From Leucobacter salsicius M1-8 (GTDB lineage Bacteria; Actinomycetota; Actinomycetes; Actinomycetales; Microbacteriaceae): 64,000 nucleotides of DNA. A program made the position numbers and the translations under genes. The stretch covers positions 37,021 through 101,020 of the forward strand of contig NZ_AOCN01000004.1 of the NCBI RefSeq assembly GCF_000350525.1, read 5' to 3'. Below are positions 16,083-25,920 of the stretch, in pieces (the stretch's first letter is position 1; every line of letters begins with the position of its first letter). The notes beneath the pieces are model-generated. The model saw only the letters and a list, made by a program, of their open reading frames with translations, ran no database searches and was not told the origin of the DNA.

Positions 16083-18509
16083 TCAGTCATTTAGATAAAA
16101 CTCGGAAACATCAAAATCAATCCACCCAGGCACGTTGTCATCAGGGATATACACCTTCATGTCACCCGTAACGCTCACCTCAAGCCGAAGCACGCTAATC
16201 GCGTTAGGGTTTGAAAGCTGAGCAACACAAAGAGCCTGCTGATGCCGGACCGGAGCAAACGTTCCGTTGAGCTTCCCGAACTCCACACTGGGACCAGCGA
16301 ACGGGCCCTCAACGCGTCCACGAAGCCGAACCTTGCGGTTCTCGATCGACACCCGGAACGGCCGCGCCGAAGGCGACGTGAACCCTGCCCCGAGCGATAT
16401 GGAAGTCGTCGTGTAATCGTTCCAGGTGCTCATATCTGGTGCGAGCTGGTTTGAAAGCATGTCAAACGCGGCGCTCTTAGCGCCCATGTCGATTGAATAC
16501 AGCATCGACTTACGGGCGTGCGTCGGACCGGTAGCCACCCCGACAATCAGCGAAGCGTCGCCAGACGGCGAATGATGAACCACGATGCCCTCCGGCTCGT
16601 GCACCGACAGCTCCACGCCCCATGCGTCATATGAGATGGCGTCCCCGAGTTCCTTAACGAAGTCGGTTGATCCGTCAGCGTTGTATGACACAACAGCAGC
16701 CGGCCCAGACGGAGACCCGAACAGGAAAAACCATTTTCCGGTTTCGTGCATATACGCATGGTTCTGCACAGACCCATGAACGGTACTCATTTCAACCACA
16801 GCGGAAGCAATCGGGGCAGGTGCCGTCTGACTGCTTTTCACGTCGCCGATCAGAAAAGCGTTCATCGTTCGAGTAGCGCCGCCACCTTCCCGCGAAACGA
16901 TAACCCCGTTACGTTCGTCATAGTTCAGCCGCCGAGCCACACCGCTAAGGGAGCTGACGCGGTACTGCTCCATCTGCGCGAACGTGTAGACACCAGGGGC
17001 CCACGGCATCCGAACGATATTCCGGTGACGCGCAGTGTCAGAGCTCGGATAACGCCAGTCGCGCCAGTCAGACCACAAGAACATCTGCCCGCTCGAAGTG
17101 CGCTCAATGAACGCGCCGTCGCCGTGCCCAGCGTCAATAAGCACCATCGAGTTAACCGGGATGCCCGTATCATTCAGCAGCGTAGATCCCGAGTGCTCGA
17201 GCATCGAAACCACGGCAGACTCACGCCCAGACTCACTTCCAGGAGTGTTGCGTGAAGTGAACCAACGATTGTTTTCGGCTTCGCACAAGAACGCGCCCTG
17301 CATCACGTATCGGTCATCAGAGCCGAATGCTGCACCGAATGACACCCGGGCCTGGCGTAAATCAAACGCGACGCTATGGCCATTTGCGCCAAGCTTCGGG
17401 CCGCCTTCAGGCTGGCCGGGAGCAACCCACGAAGCGGATCCACCCATCCACTGCGGTAACGAAGTATTGTCATTCCGGTTAGGGAGAACAGTCAGCCCTG
17501 GGCTGGCACCGCCAACGCTCAATGACATAGACGCTATCCGGTTGCCCGTAGCGCGAGCGCCAAACATCACCGTTCGAGCAGGACGCGCCCACGTCGGAAT
17601 GTTTGCCCACGGGACAACGATCGTCTGCCCTGCGGGGATAGTTTCGCCCGCTGGCGCTTGCACGCCGCCCTCGAAGTAGATCACGCCATCGAACCGGCAA
17701 ACCCGAGCCGTTCCGCCAGTCCCCCCGATGTAACCTGGAGCGTAAACAAGCTCAGTCCAGTCAATGTTCGGGAGCAGGTTATTTATCACACGGATCTCGC
17801 CACTCACGGCTTCCAACCCATCGCCTAGCGACACTGGCTGGTACTCACCAAACGCACCCGAGTACATCAACAGTGTTTCATCATTAGGGCTGGGTTCTGG
17901 GGCCTGAATCGCTCCCGCAGCGATCTCTCGTACTTCATCAATGCTGGCATCAATCGCGTCAACATCAATCGACTCCGCAGCCGCTTTCGCACGCTCAGCT
18001 TCAGCAGTAGCAGTTGCCGAGCTGTCAGCTGCGGCCGATGAAGCGGATTCTGCGCGATCAACCGCGGCATTGATCCCAGTGATCCCGCCCAAAGCATCAG
18101 CAGCTTCCAAGCCTGCTTCAATAGCCTGCACCGTCTCATCACGCATCTGGTTGACATCGGCCAGCCACGGAGGCGGCCCAAATACCGACGATGGGACCGA
18201 AGTCGACTCAACCACGGGGAGGGACCTGTACTCGACCTGATCGGTGACAGGGATCGCTGTCCACCACTCAAACGTCCGACCACCCAGGATCTCGCGCACC
18301 CGAACCGCCGTGCCGTCCGGGTTTGATGGGAGTGAAAATGCTGTTCCGTCAAGCTGACGAAGCGCCCCATTAACCACCTGAGCCACAGCAAGCGACTGCG
18401 TGATGAGCATCTCGCCTGTATCGATGCGTTGCGCCTGCGCGAACTCGATACGGCCGCTCTCACGCAGCCCCGCCGAATCAGCGACCACACCTGTGATTTG
18501 TACCTGCAT
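16083..18509 (-). CDS. Large minor tail / receptor-binding protein
   Basis: 808 residues. An N-terminal beta-rich segment (1-125) is followed by an Ala-rich helical stretch with heptad character (about 130-205, SASSAAADSSATATAEAERA) and a long beta-rich C-terminal region with glycine- and asparagine-rich loops. Immediately upstream of the endolysin, it is the expected site for the tail fibre or receptor-binding protein. Host range would be set here. Confidence 0.7.
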   Translation of the reverse strand: MQVQITGVVADSAGLRESGRIEFAQAQRIDTGEMLITQSLAVAQVVNGALRQLDGTAFSLPSNPDGTAVRVREILGGRTFEWWTAIPVTDQVEYRSLPVVESTSVPSSVFGPPPWLADVNQMRDETVQAIEAGLEAADALGGITGINAAVDRAESASSAAADSSATATAEAERAKAAAESIDVDAIDASIDEVREIAAGAIQAPEPSPNDETLLMYSGAFGEYQPVSLGDGLEAVSGEIRVINNLLPNIDWTELVYAPGYIGGTGGTARVCRFDGVIYFEGGVQAPAGETIPAGQTIVVPWANIPTWARPARTVMFGARATGNRIASMSLSVGGASPGLTVLPNRNDNTSLPQWMGGSASWVAPGQPEGGPKLGANGHSVAFDLRQARVSFGAAFGSDDRYVMQGAFLCEAENNRWFTSRNTPGSESGRESAVVSMLEHSGSTLLNDTGIPVNSMVLIDAGHGDGAFIERTSSGQMFLWSDWRDWRYPSSDTARHRNIVRMPWAPGVYTFAQMEQYRVSSLSGVARRLNYDERNGVIVSREGGGATRTMNAFLIGDVKSSQTAPAPIASAVVEMSTVHGSVQNHAYMHETGKWFFLFGSPSGPAAVVSYNADGSTDFVKELGDAISYDAWGVELSVHEPEGIVVHHSPSGDASLIVGVATGPTHARKSMLYSIDMGAKSAAFDMLSNQLAPDMSTWNDYTTTSISLGAGFTSPSARPFRVSIENRKVRLRGRVEGPFAGPSVEFGKLNGTFAPVRHQQALCVAQLSNPNAISVLRLEVSVTGDMKVYIPDDNVPGWIDFDVSEFYLND

Positions 18510-18522
18510 GTGGATCCCCTCG

Positions 18523-19122
18523 TTAGCTAGAAAAAACTACATTTGCGGCGACCTGCGGAGCGCCGCCTGACCATGACGCGGTGCCTTGCGCGCCATCGCC
18601 GATCCATCCCGTGATCGCCACTTGTACCGCTACCACGACTGGTCCGTCCCCAGCCGCGTTTGAGGCCCGCATCGCGGCGCCACTCGCCCGGCCTGAGACC
18701 GTCGTGCTCGCAGCACTCACGCCTTGTCCGAGCGGGACAGCGGGGCCTGCAGTGCCGTTAACTAGCACGCGTGCTGACACGACAGGCCATGCGGCGGCAC
18801 CGGCTACGGACCAGTTCACCACTACGGACGCCAACGCCATCACCGCCGCCGCAGACTTTCCTACAGGACGCGACACGGTTACCGTTGCTACGGTCTCCCA
18901 TTGCGTGGTCGGGGTAAACCCGCCACCAACTGACTCTGCGGCCACCGCTACGGGAATCGCAGCAACCACGTTGGCGAGTTGAGCCAGAGCTTCCTCCAGC
19001 CTCTTCAGTGATTGCTCCTTCTCGGTACCCGTGGGCCGCTGCACATCAGACACCGATGTCGAGATCTTCTTGAGCGTGCTCGCCAACCTACGTTCAGGCG
19101 GCGTATACATCGGCCTTACCAT
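18523..19122 (-). CDS. Minor tail protein
   Basis: 199 residues: a helical N-terminus (LKRLEEALAQLANVV) and a Val/Ala/Ser/Gly-rich beta domain such as seen in small tail-tip or fibre-associated proteins. It overlaps the preceding tail gene by 7 bp. No specific family recognised; function inferred from position. Confidence 0.6.
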   Translation of the reverse strand: MVRPMYTPPERRLASTLKKISTSVSDVQRPTGTEKEQSLKRLEEALAQLANVVAAIPVAVAAESVGGGFTPTTQWETVATVTVSRPVGKSAAAVMALASVVVNWSVAGAAAWPVVSARVLVNGTAGPAVPLGQGVSAASTTVSGRASGAAMRASNAAGDGPVVVAVQVAITGWIGDGAQGTASWSGGAPQVAANVVFSS

Positions 19123-20231
19123 GACGCCTCCCCCGCTACCACAACACCTAGCCAGTCAGAATCGGCGCTGCCAGATACCTCGACGATGCGTCGCTCATAC
19201 GTGCCATCTGGGATGCCCCAGTGGTCGAAGACATCGATCGTGCACCAATCGCCCGACCGCAGCCCGTTCGAGCTCTCAGCGCGCACATCGAAAGTCCAGT
19301 AGTGGATCGGGGCCTGGCCTTCCTCGTAGCGGGCTTGAGCCCACCCGTCGAGTGTCGATTGTCGAGACACCGAAGTATGTGAGGTGTCCCACACCTCGCA
19401 GAGCGGGATCCCGGCTGCAACCAGGGCGGAGCCGGTACGCCGGGAGGCCATCACCCGGTCGTCATCTTTTCCGCCCATGAAGATTGCGGTCTGCGCGAGG
19501 AACTCGGGCGAGATCTTGAAATCCAGTCCGCGAATATCGGGGTCGTCCCCGCCCGACTGCCAGGCCCGCCAAAATGAAGAGGTGATCTCAGGTTCCGCGT
19601 CGGTTCCGGTGATCAGATGGAACGTGAGCCGGTCGCTCTCGTCGATCACCGGCACCCAGTCCCACTCGACCCCGCCCACGACTTCAGCAATTTCCTGTAC
19701 CGCGTCTTGTACTGGTTTCCCGTCGACGGCAAGATATGTGCGCTCACGAGTGCCTATCCGGTCAGGCATGAACACCGCAGGGATATGCCCGCCCTCGTGA
19801 TTCATGGCCTGCATGTACAGCCGTTTCATGATCGTCCCGTAGTCAACACCGGTGATCGTTGTGTTGCGTGCTTTGATCGGGAACCCAGTCGCGTCCACGA
19901 GCGGCCAGTACCCGACCGGGAGCACGTGCCTGCGCTCGTACAACGACTCAACCCCGGTGCCGGGGAAGGAGATCTTGTGTGCCCCGTCGGTATCGCTTTT
20001 CCCCTCGGGTATCCCCAGTACGCCAGCAGCGAGCACCCGTCGCTCTTCGTCGATCACCGACATCACGAACTTACGAGGCACCATGAACTGGTACCAAGAC
20101 CGGCCCGTATAGCCCGGAATCTCTACCGTGACTTCGTCCGCGCGGCACACCCCCACTGACCATGACGCGGCAGAGTACTCGAGCTCTGAGACGGGCTCGC
20201 CCGTCATCGTCTCGTGAAGCAAAACGCGCAC
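19116..20231 (-). CDS. Siphovirus tail-tip protein (Gp37-like)
   Basis: 371 residues. The start (VLLHETMTGEPVSELEYSAA) with later MVPRKFVMSVIDEERRVLAAG and the QDAVQEIAEVVGGVEWDWVP segment resembles the actinophage tail hub/baseplate proteins that follow the distal tail protein. Soluble. It belongs to the adsorption apparatus. Confidence 0.7.
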   Translation of the reverse strand: MRVLLHETMTGEPVSELEYSAASWSVGVCRADEVTVEIPGYTGRSWYQFMVPRKFVMSVIDEERRVLAAGVLGIPEGKSDTDGAHKISFPGTGVESLYERRHVLPVGYWPLVDATGFPIKARNTTITGVDYGTIMKRLYMQAMNHEGGHIPAVFMPDRIGTRERTYLAVDGKPVQDAVQEIAEVVGGVEWDWVPVIDESDRLTFHLITGTDAEPEITSSFWRAWQSGGDDPDIRGLDFKISPEFLAQTAIFMGGKDDDRVMASRRTGSALVAAGIPLCEVWDTSHTSVSRQSTLDGWAQARYEEGQAPIHYWTFDVRAESSNGLRSGDWCTIDVFDHWGIPDGTYERRIVEVSGSADSDWLGVVVAGEASW

Positions 20232-20250
20232 GTTGCTCCCTCCCGATCGG

Positions 20251-21114
20251 CTACGCCAGCACGGCGATCAGCGAAAACGAGGTGAGCTGGTTACTCAACC
20301 GCCCCAGGTATACGGCACATGCAGAAGCGGTGATGCTCGCGGCACCCATCTTCACGTCAGCAGACCCAGGCACCGTCGTCTGTGGCGTCACAGTGACCGC
20401 TGGCGCGCTCGGAAACAGTCCAGCCGGGAACGATACGGTAACCGATCCCTGAGCCTGCGCCGTACCAGGAATCGCCCCAGTGGTCGCCCAGACGATCGGC
20501 ACACGCTCCCACGCGCCACCGCGCCGAAGATACTCGCGCCCAGTCGCCAGCACGAACGCACGCGCGCCATCAACTAGGTCTGCAGAGTTCAAATCAGCAA
20601 CCGCGCGCACGACGAGCACGCCGCCAGCCGCGGCGGTAAACGGGCTCGTGTTCGTCAGCGTCGCCTGCACGATTCCCGTGTTCCCAGAGGCAGACCTAAC
20701 GGTGCCGAGCTCAACCGCCCCACCAGGGATCGCGGGCTTCGCCGGAACAGCGCCAGGAATACCGATAACGACACCTACAGAAACAGCTTCCTCGCCAGCG
20801 CCGACATCAGCCGGCCTTGTGTAAATAACATCTATGCGCGCGTTCGCAGCAGGAGCAGCTCCAACATCAACCGTGACCGGCTCAGTCGCCCCACCGATCA
20901 GCACCAGGCGACCCTTCGCACGTACCGCTACATGCGGTGCCACCTGAACCGTCCAGCCCGCTCCCTTCGTCAGCAGATTCGCCGACGACGGAAGCACCCC
21001 CGAGCGCGGAATACCGGTACGGTCGCGCAACACGAGCCCCGCAAACGCAGCACCCGTCTCCTCAAAATGCCAGTCGAAATCGTTCGACGGAAAACCCGGA
21101 AACTCCATCACCAA
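20251..21114 (-). CDS. Minor tail protein
   Basis: 287 residues; starts with FPGFPSNDFDWHFEETGAAF and continues as a beta-rich, low-cysteine protein containing GRLVLIGGATEPVTVDVG. Similar proteins lie between the distal tail protein and fibre genes in actinophages. Its start overlaps the upstream gene by 7 bp. Confidence 0.6.
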   Translation of the reverse strand: MVMEFPGFPSNDFDWHFEETGAAFAGLVLRDRTGIPRSGVLPSSANLLTKGAGWTVQVAPHVAVRAKGRLVLIGGATEPVTVDVGAAPAANARIDVIYTRPADVGAGEEAVSVGVVIGIPGAVPAKPAIPGGAVELGTVRSASGNTGIVQATLTNTSPFTAAAGGVLVVRAVADLNSADLVDGARAFVLATGREYLRRGGAWERVPIVWATTGAIPGTAQAQGSVTVSFPAGLFPSAPAVTVTPQTTVPGSADVKMGAASITASACAVYLGRLSNQLTSFSLIAVLA

Positions 21115-21956
21115 GCCCCAATCCTAAAAAACGCAGACAGCAGCGGATCACCCACGCGACCCACCACCTCGAACCGAAACTCGCCCACCTGGCCAGCCGG
21201 AATATCGAACCACTCACGAACACGCAACCAACGCGTCATGTCAGCCCCGCCAACCGTTACGCGCCGCGCGCCGCAATCGAACACGACCACATCGCCGTCG
21301 TCGACAGCCCACTCAAACCGAAGCCGCCGCCCAGTCGCGATCTCGTAGATCGTGACCTGAGAGAACCCGCCCACGACCTCGAGCGTTGGAGCCATCGAGA
21401 TCGCGCCAGCGTTCGGCACAATCAACCGACTTGCTTCAGACACCGTGCCGAAGTTCCAGGGCATCCTCTGAGGCAGCCTGACACCTCCAGCAGCAACCGG
21501 CATCCCGACCGGACCTACACGCTGCAACGGTCCATACCTACGCGGATCCGGCGCCACCATGTCAACTACAAACTTCGTCCATCTGCGCCCCCGATCAGGG
21601 TCCACATCGAGCGTGTCAATCTCTACATACCGCTCCCACACGCCACTCTCTCGAGACGACACCCGCATCGTTCCAGCCCCGGCGGCGAGCGCTGTTTCGA
21701 GGTTGTCTCTGATGGTGTGTAGTTCGGTGGTGTTGGTGGCGTAGATGTGGCCTGTGATGGTGATGATGCGTGATTGTCGGAGGATGGTTTTTCGTTTGAA
21801 GCTGCCGTGGGCGCCGGGTATTGGGTCGGTGTCGCCGCGTGCTTCTGGTAGGCCGGTCCATCCTTCGAGGTTGGTCCAGATGAGTCCGGTGTCTGGTGTT
21901 TGTGCGCCGGACAGTGTTGTGCCGAGGAGTTCTATCCAGAGTGGTTGTTCGTTCAC
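21108..21956 (-). CDS. Distal tail protein (siphovirus tail component)
   Basis: 282 residues with the pattern of Dit-type proteins: a short N-terminal arm, SFKRKTILRQSRIITITGHI, helical TELHTIRDNLETALAAG, and later beta-sandwich WEVRF-like segments. It caps the tail tube below the tape measure. The start overlaps the tape-measure stop (ATGA). Codon use changes abruptly inside the gene near 21690: the 5' part is C/A-rich on the coding strand, the 3' part is not. Confidence 0.72.
   Translation of the reverse strand: MNEQPLWIELLGTTLSGAQTPDTGLIWTNLEGWTGLPEARGDTDPIPGAHGSFKRKTILRQSRIITITGHIYATNTTELHTIRDNLETALAAGAGTMRVSSRESGVWERYVEIDTLDVDPDRGRRWTKFVVDMVAPDPRRYGPLQRVGPVGMPVAAGGVRLPQRMPWNFGTVSEASRLIVPNAGAISMAPTLEVVGGFSQVTIYEIATGRRLRFEWAVDDGDVVVFDCGARRVTVGGADMTRWLRVREWFDIPAGQVGEFRFEVVGRVGDPLLSAFFRIGAW
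21677..21692. repeat. Recurrent 16-bp element, copy 1
   Basis: CCCCGGCGGCGAGCGC on the plus strand, identical to the copies at 38009 and 40658. It encodes part of ALAAG in the distal tail gene. To its right the plus strand becomes G/T-rich; to its left it is C/A-rich. Confidence 0.6.
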
Positions 21957-24900
21957 ACCAGGGCCTCCTCGATGCTTCGTCCGATTTGTTTGCCCACGAT
22001 GCGTGGGTCTCGGTCGTACATTTTGATTTCGTTGTTGATGTTGACCTGTTTGGTGGCTGATCCTTGTCCGGTGTTCCGTGCGTCTTGCCCCGGTTCGCCG
22101 TTCATAGTGGCGGACATGGTGGCGGTGACGGATGTCATCGCGTCCTCTGCCCGCTTGGCGGCGTGCTGTGCCATGTCGACGAGTGAGTCGCCGAGGCTGT
22201 CCGCTTGGGCGTCGACGCCGGCCACTGCGCCGCGCACGATGTCGCGGCCGGGTTGGATCATCTTGCGGGCGGGAGATTTGATTCCGAAGAAGTCCTTGAA
22301 GCCGTCGAACGCGCTGGATGCGAGGTCGACGATGGCGTCGAGGACTGCTTGCCCCATGGATGAGAGGCCCTTGATGATTCCCATTACGATGTCGACGCCG
22401 AGGCTCAGCCAGTCCACGCTCGCCAGGCCGTCCCAGATTGCTTTCACGATCTGGGGCAGCATGGCGATGATCTGTGGGATCGCTTTCACGAGACCCACGA
22501 TCAGGGAGAGGACGAGCTGGATGCCGGCCGCGATGAGCTGCGGCAGCATCTGCAGCAGCCCAGCTACGAGCTTGAGCACGAGCGTGATCGCTGCGGTGAT
22601 GAGCTGCGGCAGCATGTTGATGATGCCCGTGATAAGGGACAGCAGCAGCTGGATGCCTGCCTGGATGATCATCGGCAGATTGCTGATGATGGCTTCGAGG
22701 AGACCAGTCACCAGCGTGAGCGCGGCCTCGAGCAGCATCGGCAGGGCGGCAATGAGACCGGTGATGATGGCGGTCAGGAGTTGAACGCCGCCTTCAATGA
22801 TCATCGGGAGCGCGGTCACGATGGCCGTCAGCATGCCCGCGACGAGCGCCACCGCACCCTCTACCAGGAGGGGAAGCGCGGTCACGATGCCACTGACAAG
22901 CGCCGTTACCAGGGCGATTGCGCCCTCGATGATGGCTGGCAGGTTCTCCATGATCGCGGCCATAAGCCCCGACACCAGAGCGACTGCACCGTCTACCAGG
23001 AGTGGCACTGCCTGCACCAGCCCCGACACCAGAGCTTCAACGACACCGGTCGCTGCAGCAAGGAACGCTGGGATCTGCGCGTAAATGCCGGCCACGATCT
23101 TCGGCACGAACTCCGTGACCTTTGCGATCAGTCCCGGGAGTGCGGCGACGACCTGGTCGATGACCCCCGTGAGACCCTCGACGAGTGCTCCCGCGTCACC
23201 GCCCGTAAGAGCGAATGCCGCGAATGCTGCCGTGACGATACCGAGCGGCCCACCCAGCGCCGCAAGCGGGCCGGTCAGCCCACCCAGCATGCCGCCGAGG
23301 ATCGGCACCTTGGCCAGTACCGCGGCAAGACCGCCAGACCCCAACGCCAAGAATGCCGCCCCCAGCGGCGCGATGAGTTCCTTCAAACCCGAGAACGTTC
23401 CCGAGATCTTCCCGACCACATCCTGGAACGGCTGCGGCAGTGTCTGCACGAGCCCCGACACCATCTGCGGGATGGCAGCGACCAGTCCCTTGATGATCTG
23501 CTGGATGCGCGGGAGGAGGTTGCCCATCGCGACCCCGACGCTCGAGGCGAGCTGATCCGTGACTCCCGAAATGTCGGCGTCTTCCTTGCCGAGCTCCGCG
23601 AGCCAGTTCTTCCACGACGACTTCATCGCGGCGGTCGCGCCCTCGATGGTGGTGGCAGCTTCGAGGGCCGTCGTTCCCGTAATCCCAAGCTCAGTCTGAA
23701 CTACGTGGATGGCACTGACGACCTCGGAGAAGTTACCGATCGAGTACTTCTGACCAGACAGCTTTTCAGCGTCTGCGAGCAGACGCTCCATCTCGGTTTT
23801 GGTGCCGCCGTAACCGAGCTTGAGGTTGTCGAGCATGCCGTAGTTACCGCGCGCGATCGACTGGTACGTCTGCTGGATGGACGCGAGATCGGTGCCCATC
23901 TTGTTCGCGTTATCGGACATGTCGATAACGGCACGGTTCGCGAGCTCCGCCGCAGCCTTGGTGTCCCCACCCAGCGACCCGATCAGCGAAGCACTGAAGC
24001 TGGTGACCTGCGACATGTACTCATTCGCAGATACGCCAGCGGTCCGGTACGCCTCCGAAGCGTAATTTTGGACGCTCCCTGCAGCGCTCTTGAACAGGGT
24101 CTCCACGCCGCCAACAGCCTGCTCCCAGGTCGCATACTCGGCGACAGCAGACTTGATCGTGGAGATTGCGTTCGCGCCAATGATCGCGAACGATGCACCC
24201 AGACCTGCAACCGCGACAGTCGCAGCTCCCTGCAGAGCCCCACCCAGGGCCTTGCCCGCGCGTGAGCCCAGATCACGCATGCCTGAGACCAGCGACGACA
24301 GACCACTAGCGGCAGCGCCCGGGAGGGCCTGCAGCCCTGCCTTCATCGAGCTCGCAATACCCGGGCCCAGAGAAGCAAACGTCGCCCCCGCAGCCTTAGC
24401 TACCGCACCGACGCCAGCCCCGGCAGACGCCGCGCTCGATTTGAAGAGCGTCAGCGCTGATGCCGCTGAACCAAACCCAGTGGTCGATGCTCGCGCAAAC
24501 CCCGCCTGCGAGGTCGACAGCTGCTGAAAATTATCGCGAACGTTACCGGTAAACCGAGACCACAAGCTGCCACTGCTGGTCGCGGACGTAGCCGCTGCCG
24601 ACGTAGCGGTGCGCACAGCTTCCTGCGCGCCCTTCAGCCGCGTAGTGGCTGCAGTGACGGTGTCAGTCGCAGCCTTATGCGACCGACGAGCAGAGGCCAG
24701 ACGCTCCTCGGCGGCTACAGCCGCAGAAGACCCCTCGCCGGACTTCGCGATGGCTTCTTGTAGTTTGACCTCGGCAACACGAACCTTGCCGGCCTCGTCC
24801 TGCTGCTTCAAACGGGAACGCGACAACCCGGCCGCTGCGGTCGCAACTTCGCGATTCAGTTTGCGCATCCCGACGGAACCGAGATCGCCAGCCGAGGCAC

Positions 24901-25084
24901 CAAAAGCAGCCTTCACATCGGTGCCAAGGGTGCGGCCAACCTTTCGGCCCGCACCCTTGAAGCCGCCGTCGAACGTCTTCGCGCCAGCCGCCCCGGCCGC
25001 CTGCGTGCCTTTCATCACAGCGCCCTTGAAGCCCGTCATCACGGGAAAGATGCTGATGTGGCCAGAGCCTACCTGTGAAGACAT
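21953..25084 (-). CDS. Tape measure protein
   Basis: 1043 residues, the longest phage gene. A basic helical N-terminus and coiled-coil region (1-170) lead to a core including TASSNEY-like VSANEYMSQVTSFSASLIGSLG, a conserved tape-measure segment. A hydrophobic repeat region and a charged tail follow. It sets tail length and is injected with DNA. At the usual rule of about 1.5 angstrom per residue, the tail would be roughly 150 nm. Confidence 0.92.
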   Translation of the reverse strand: MSSQVGSGHISIFPVMTGFKGAVMKGTQAAGAAGAKTFDGGFKGAGRKVGRTLGTDVKAAFGASAGDLGSVGMRKLNREVATAAAGLSRSRLKQQDEAGKVRVAEVKLQEAIAKSGEGSSAAVAAEERLASARRSHKAATDTVTAATTRLKGAQEAVRTATSAAATSATSSGSLWSRFTGNVRDNFQQLSTSQAGFARASTTGFGSAASALTLFKSSAASAGAGVGAVAKAAGATFASLGPGIASSMKAGLQALPGAAASGLSSLVSGMRDLGSRAGKALGGALQGAATVAVAGLGASFAIIGANAISTIKSAVAEYATWEQAVGGVETLFKSAAGSVQNYASEAYRTAGVSANEYMSQVTSFSASLIGSLGGDTKAAAELANRAVIDMSDNANKMGTDLASIQQTYQSIARGNYGMLDNLKLGYGGTKTEMERLLADAEKLSGQKYSIGNFSEVVSAIHVVQTELGITGTTALEAATTIEGATAAMKSSWKNWLAELGKEDADISGVTDQLASSVGVAMGNLLPRIQQIIKGLVAAIPQMVSGLVQTLPQPFQDVVGKISGTFSGLKELIAPLGAAFLALGSGGLAAVLAKVPILGGMLGGLTGPLAALGGPLGIVTAAFAAFALTGGDAGALVEGLTGVIDQVVAALPGLIAKVTEFVPKIVAGIYAQIPAFLAAATGVVEALVSGLVQAVPLLVDGAVALVSGLMAAIMENLPAIIEGAIALVTALVSGIVTALPLLVEGAVALVAGMLTAIVTALPMIIEGGVQLLTAIITGLIAALPMLLEAALTLVTGLLEAIISNLPMIIQAGIQLLLSLITGIINMLPQLITAAITLVLKLVAGLLQMLPQLIAAGIQLVLSLIVGLVKAIPQIIAMLPQIVKAIWDGLASVDWLSLGVDIVMGIIKGLSSMGQAVLDAIVDLASSAFDGFKDFFGIKSPARKMIQPGRDIVRGAVAGVDAQADSLGDSLVDMAQHAAKRAEDAMTSVTATMSATMNGEPGQDARNTGQGSATKQVNINNEIKMYDRDPRIVGKQIGRSIEEALV
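22440..23160 (-). repeat. Tandem 22-residue (66-bp) repeats in the tape measure gene
   Basis: About ten consecutive units of 22 residues with the pattern LP-x-L-L-x-G-A-x-x-L-V-x-G-L-x-x-A-I-x-x, for example LPLLVEGAVALVAGMLTAIV and LPMIIEGGVQLLTAIITGLI. The nucleotide copies have diverged. Tape-measure helical repeats of this kind change tail length by whole units. Confidence 0.85.
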
Positions 25085-25099
25085 GGCACCTCCTTGGGT

Positions 25100-25441
25100 T
25101 TACGAAGCGAACACGATGCCGTCCTCGAGCGCTGCTGTTGCGACGGCGACCTCTTCAGCGGTGGCATCCGACTTTTTACGACGCGGGTTTTCCAGCGCCC
25201 ACGGCATGACCCGTTGCGACGCAGACTTGTTGGCGATCTGAGCGACGATCCCGATCAGTTCAGGAGTAGTCGCCGGATAGGCCCACCCGGCGAGCTCGGC
25301 GCCCAGCACCGTCGATGGGTCTTGCGCGGCTTCCATGATCAGAAGCCGCGCTTCACCCCAGGTGACTGCGCCGCCCAAGTCCGACAGGCCGACAGAGAAC
25401 GTCTCACGCAGCGTGCGCGCGACCGTCCCGCGGCGCTCTCG
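25100..25441 (-). CDS. Tail assembly chaperone, frameshift (T) part
   Basis: An open -1 frame relative to the upstream chaperone runs across that gene's stop codon (ending LIRERRGTVARTLRETF... GGAVTWGEARLLIMEAAQ) to 25100. No start codon with a ribosome site is present; the only in-frame start candidate, TTG 25378, lacks one and would cut off the conserved segment. This is the classic G/GT tail chaperone layout upstream of a tape measure gene. Confidence 0.75.
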   Translation of the reverse strand, partial: RERRGTVARTLRETFSVGLSDLGGAVTWGEARLLIMEAAQDPSTVLGAELAGWAYPATTPELIGIVAQIANKSASQRVMPWALENPRRKKSDATAEEVAVATAALEDGIVFAS

Positions 25442-25443
25442 GA

Positions 25444-25881
25444 TTAGTTGGACGACGCTTTGGATTCCGGGAACGCGAGCTCCTGCGCGCGCGAGAGCGC
25501 CCGGAAGAACTTTTCCGACATGACCGCGACCGGCACGATGCTGCGATCGCTCAGATCGTCCGCTACCTCTTCGCCAGCAAACGTCCGGAGCAAATGCCGG
25601 AACTGGTCAATAGGAGTGTCGAAATCTGCTTGCAGCTCGTCGATCATGCTGAGCTTGATCGAGAGCGGGATCTTCACGATCGTGCCGTCACCGAAGCGGC
25701 CAATGAAGTTGCCCTCCACGATGATGTACTTGACGTCACTCATCTGGATCAGAGCAGCGTCTTCGGCTTCCTGCGTCCAGCCGTCGAAGTCGTACTCGCT
25801 CACTTCAGTGGTGGCTGCCGTATCTGCCGGCTCCTTCGCTGCAGTCGCCTTCTTGGTCTTGGTGGTGCTGGTTGTGGCCAT
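25444..25881 (-). CDS. Tail assembly chaperone (G protein)
   Basis: 145 residues. A Lys/Ala/Thr-rich N-terminus (MATTSTTKTKKATAAKEP) is followed by a compact domain with FIGRFGDGTIVKIPLSIKLS and an all-helical end. It sits between the tail tube protein and tape measure genes. ATG 25881 is preceded by AAAGGGG. Part of the product should extend into the 25100 frame by -1 shifting. Confidence 0.78.
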   Translation of the reverse strand: MATTSTTKTKKATAAKEPADTAATTEVSEYDFDGWTQEAEDAALIQMSDVKYIIVEGNFIGRFGDGTIVKIPLSIKLSMIDELQADFDTPIDQFRHLLRTFAGEEVADDLSDRSIVPVAVMSEKFFRALSRAQELAFPESKASSN

Positions 25882-25920
25882 GATGGGCCCCTTTCTTGCG
25901 TCTCGGGTTCGGGTGTGAAG

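Noticed and set aside
22440..23160. Regular 66-bp repeats as a CRISPR array
   Set aside because: Unit copies are diverged and code a continuous protein; no spacers and no cas genes.
22781..24265. 494-residue plus-strand ORF over the tape measure
   Set aside because: Antisense of repeated coding sequence; highly charged, no domain, no start signals.
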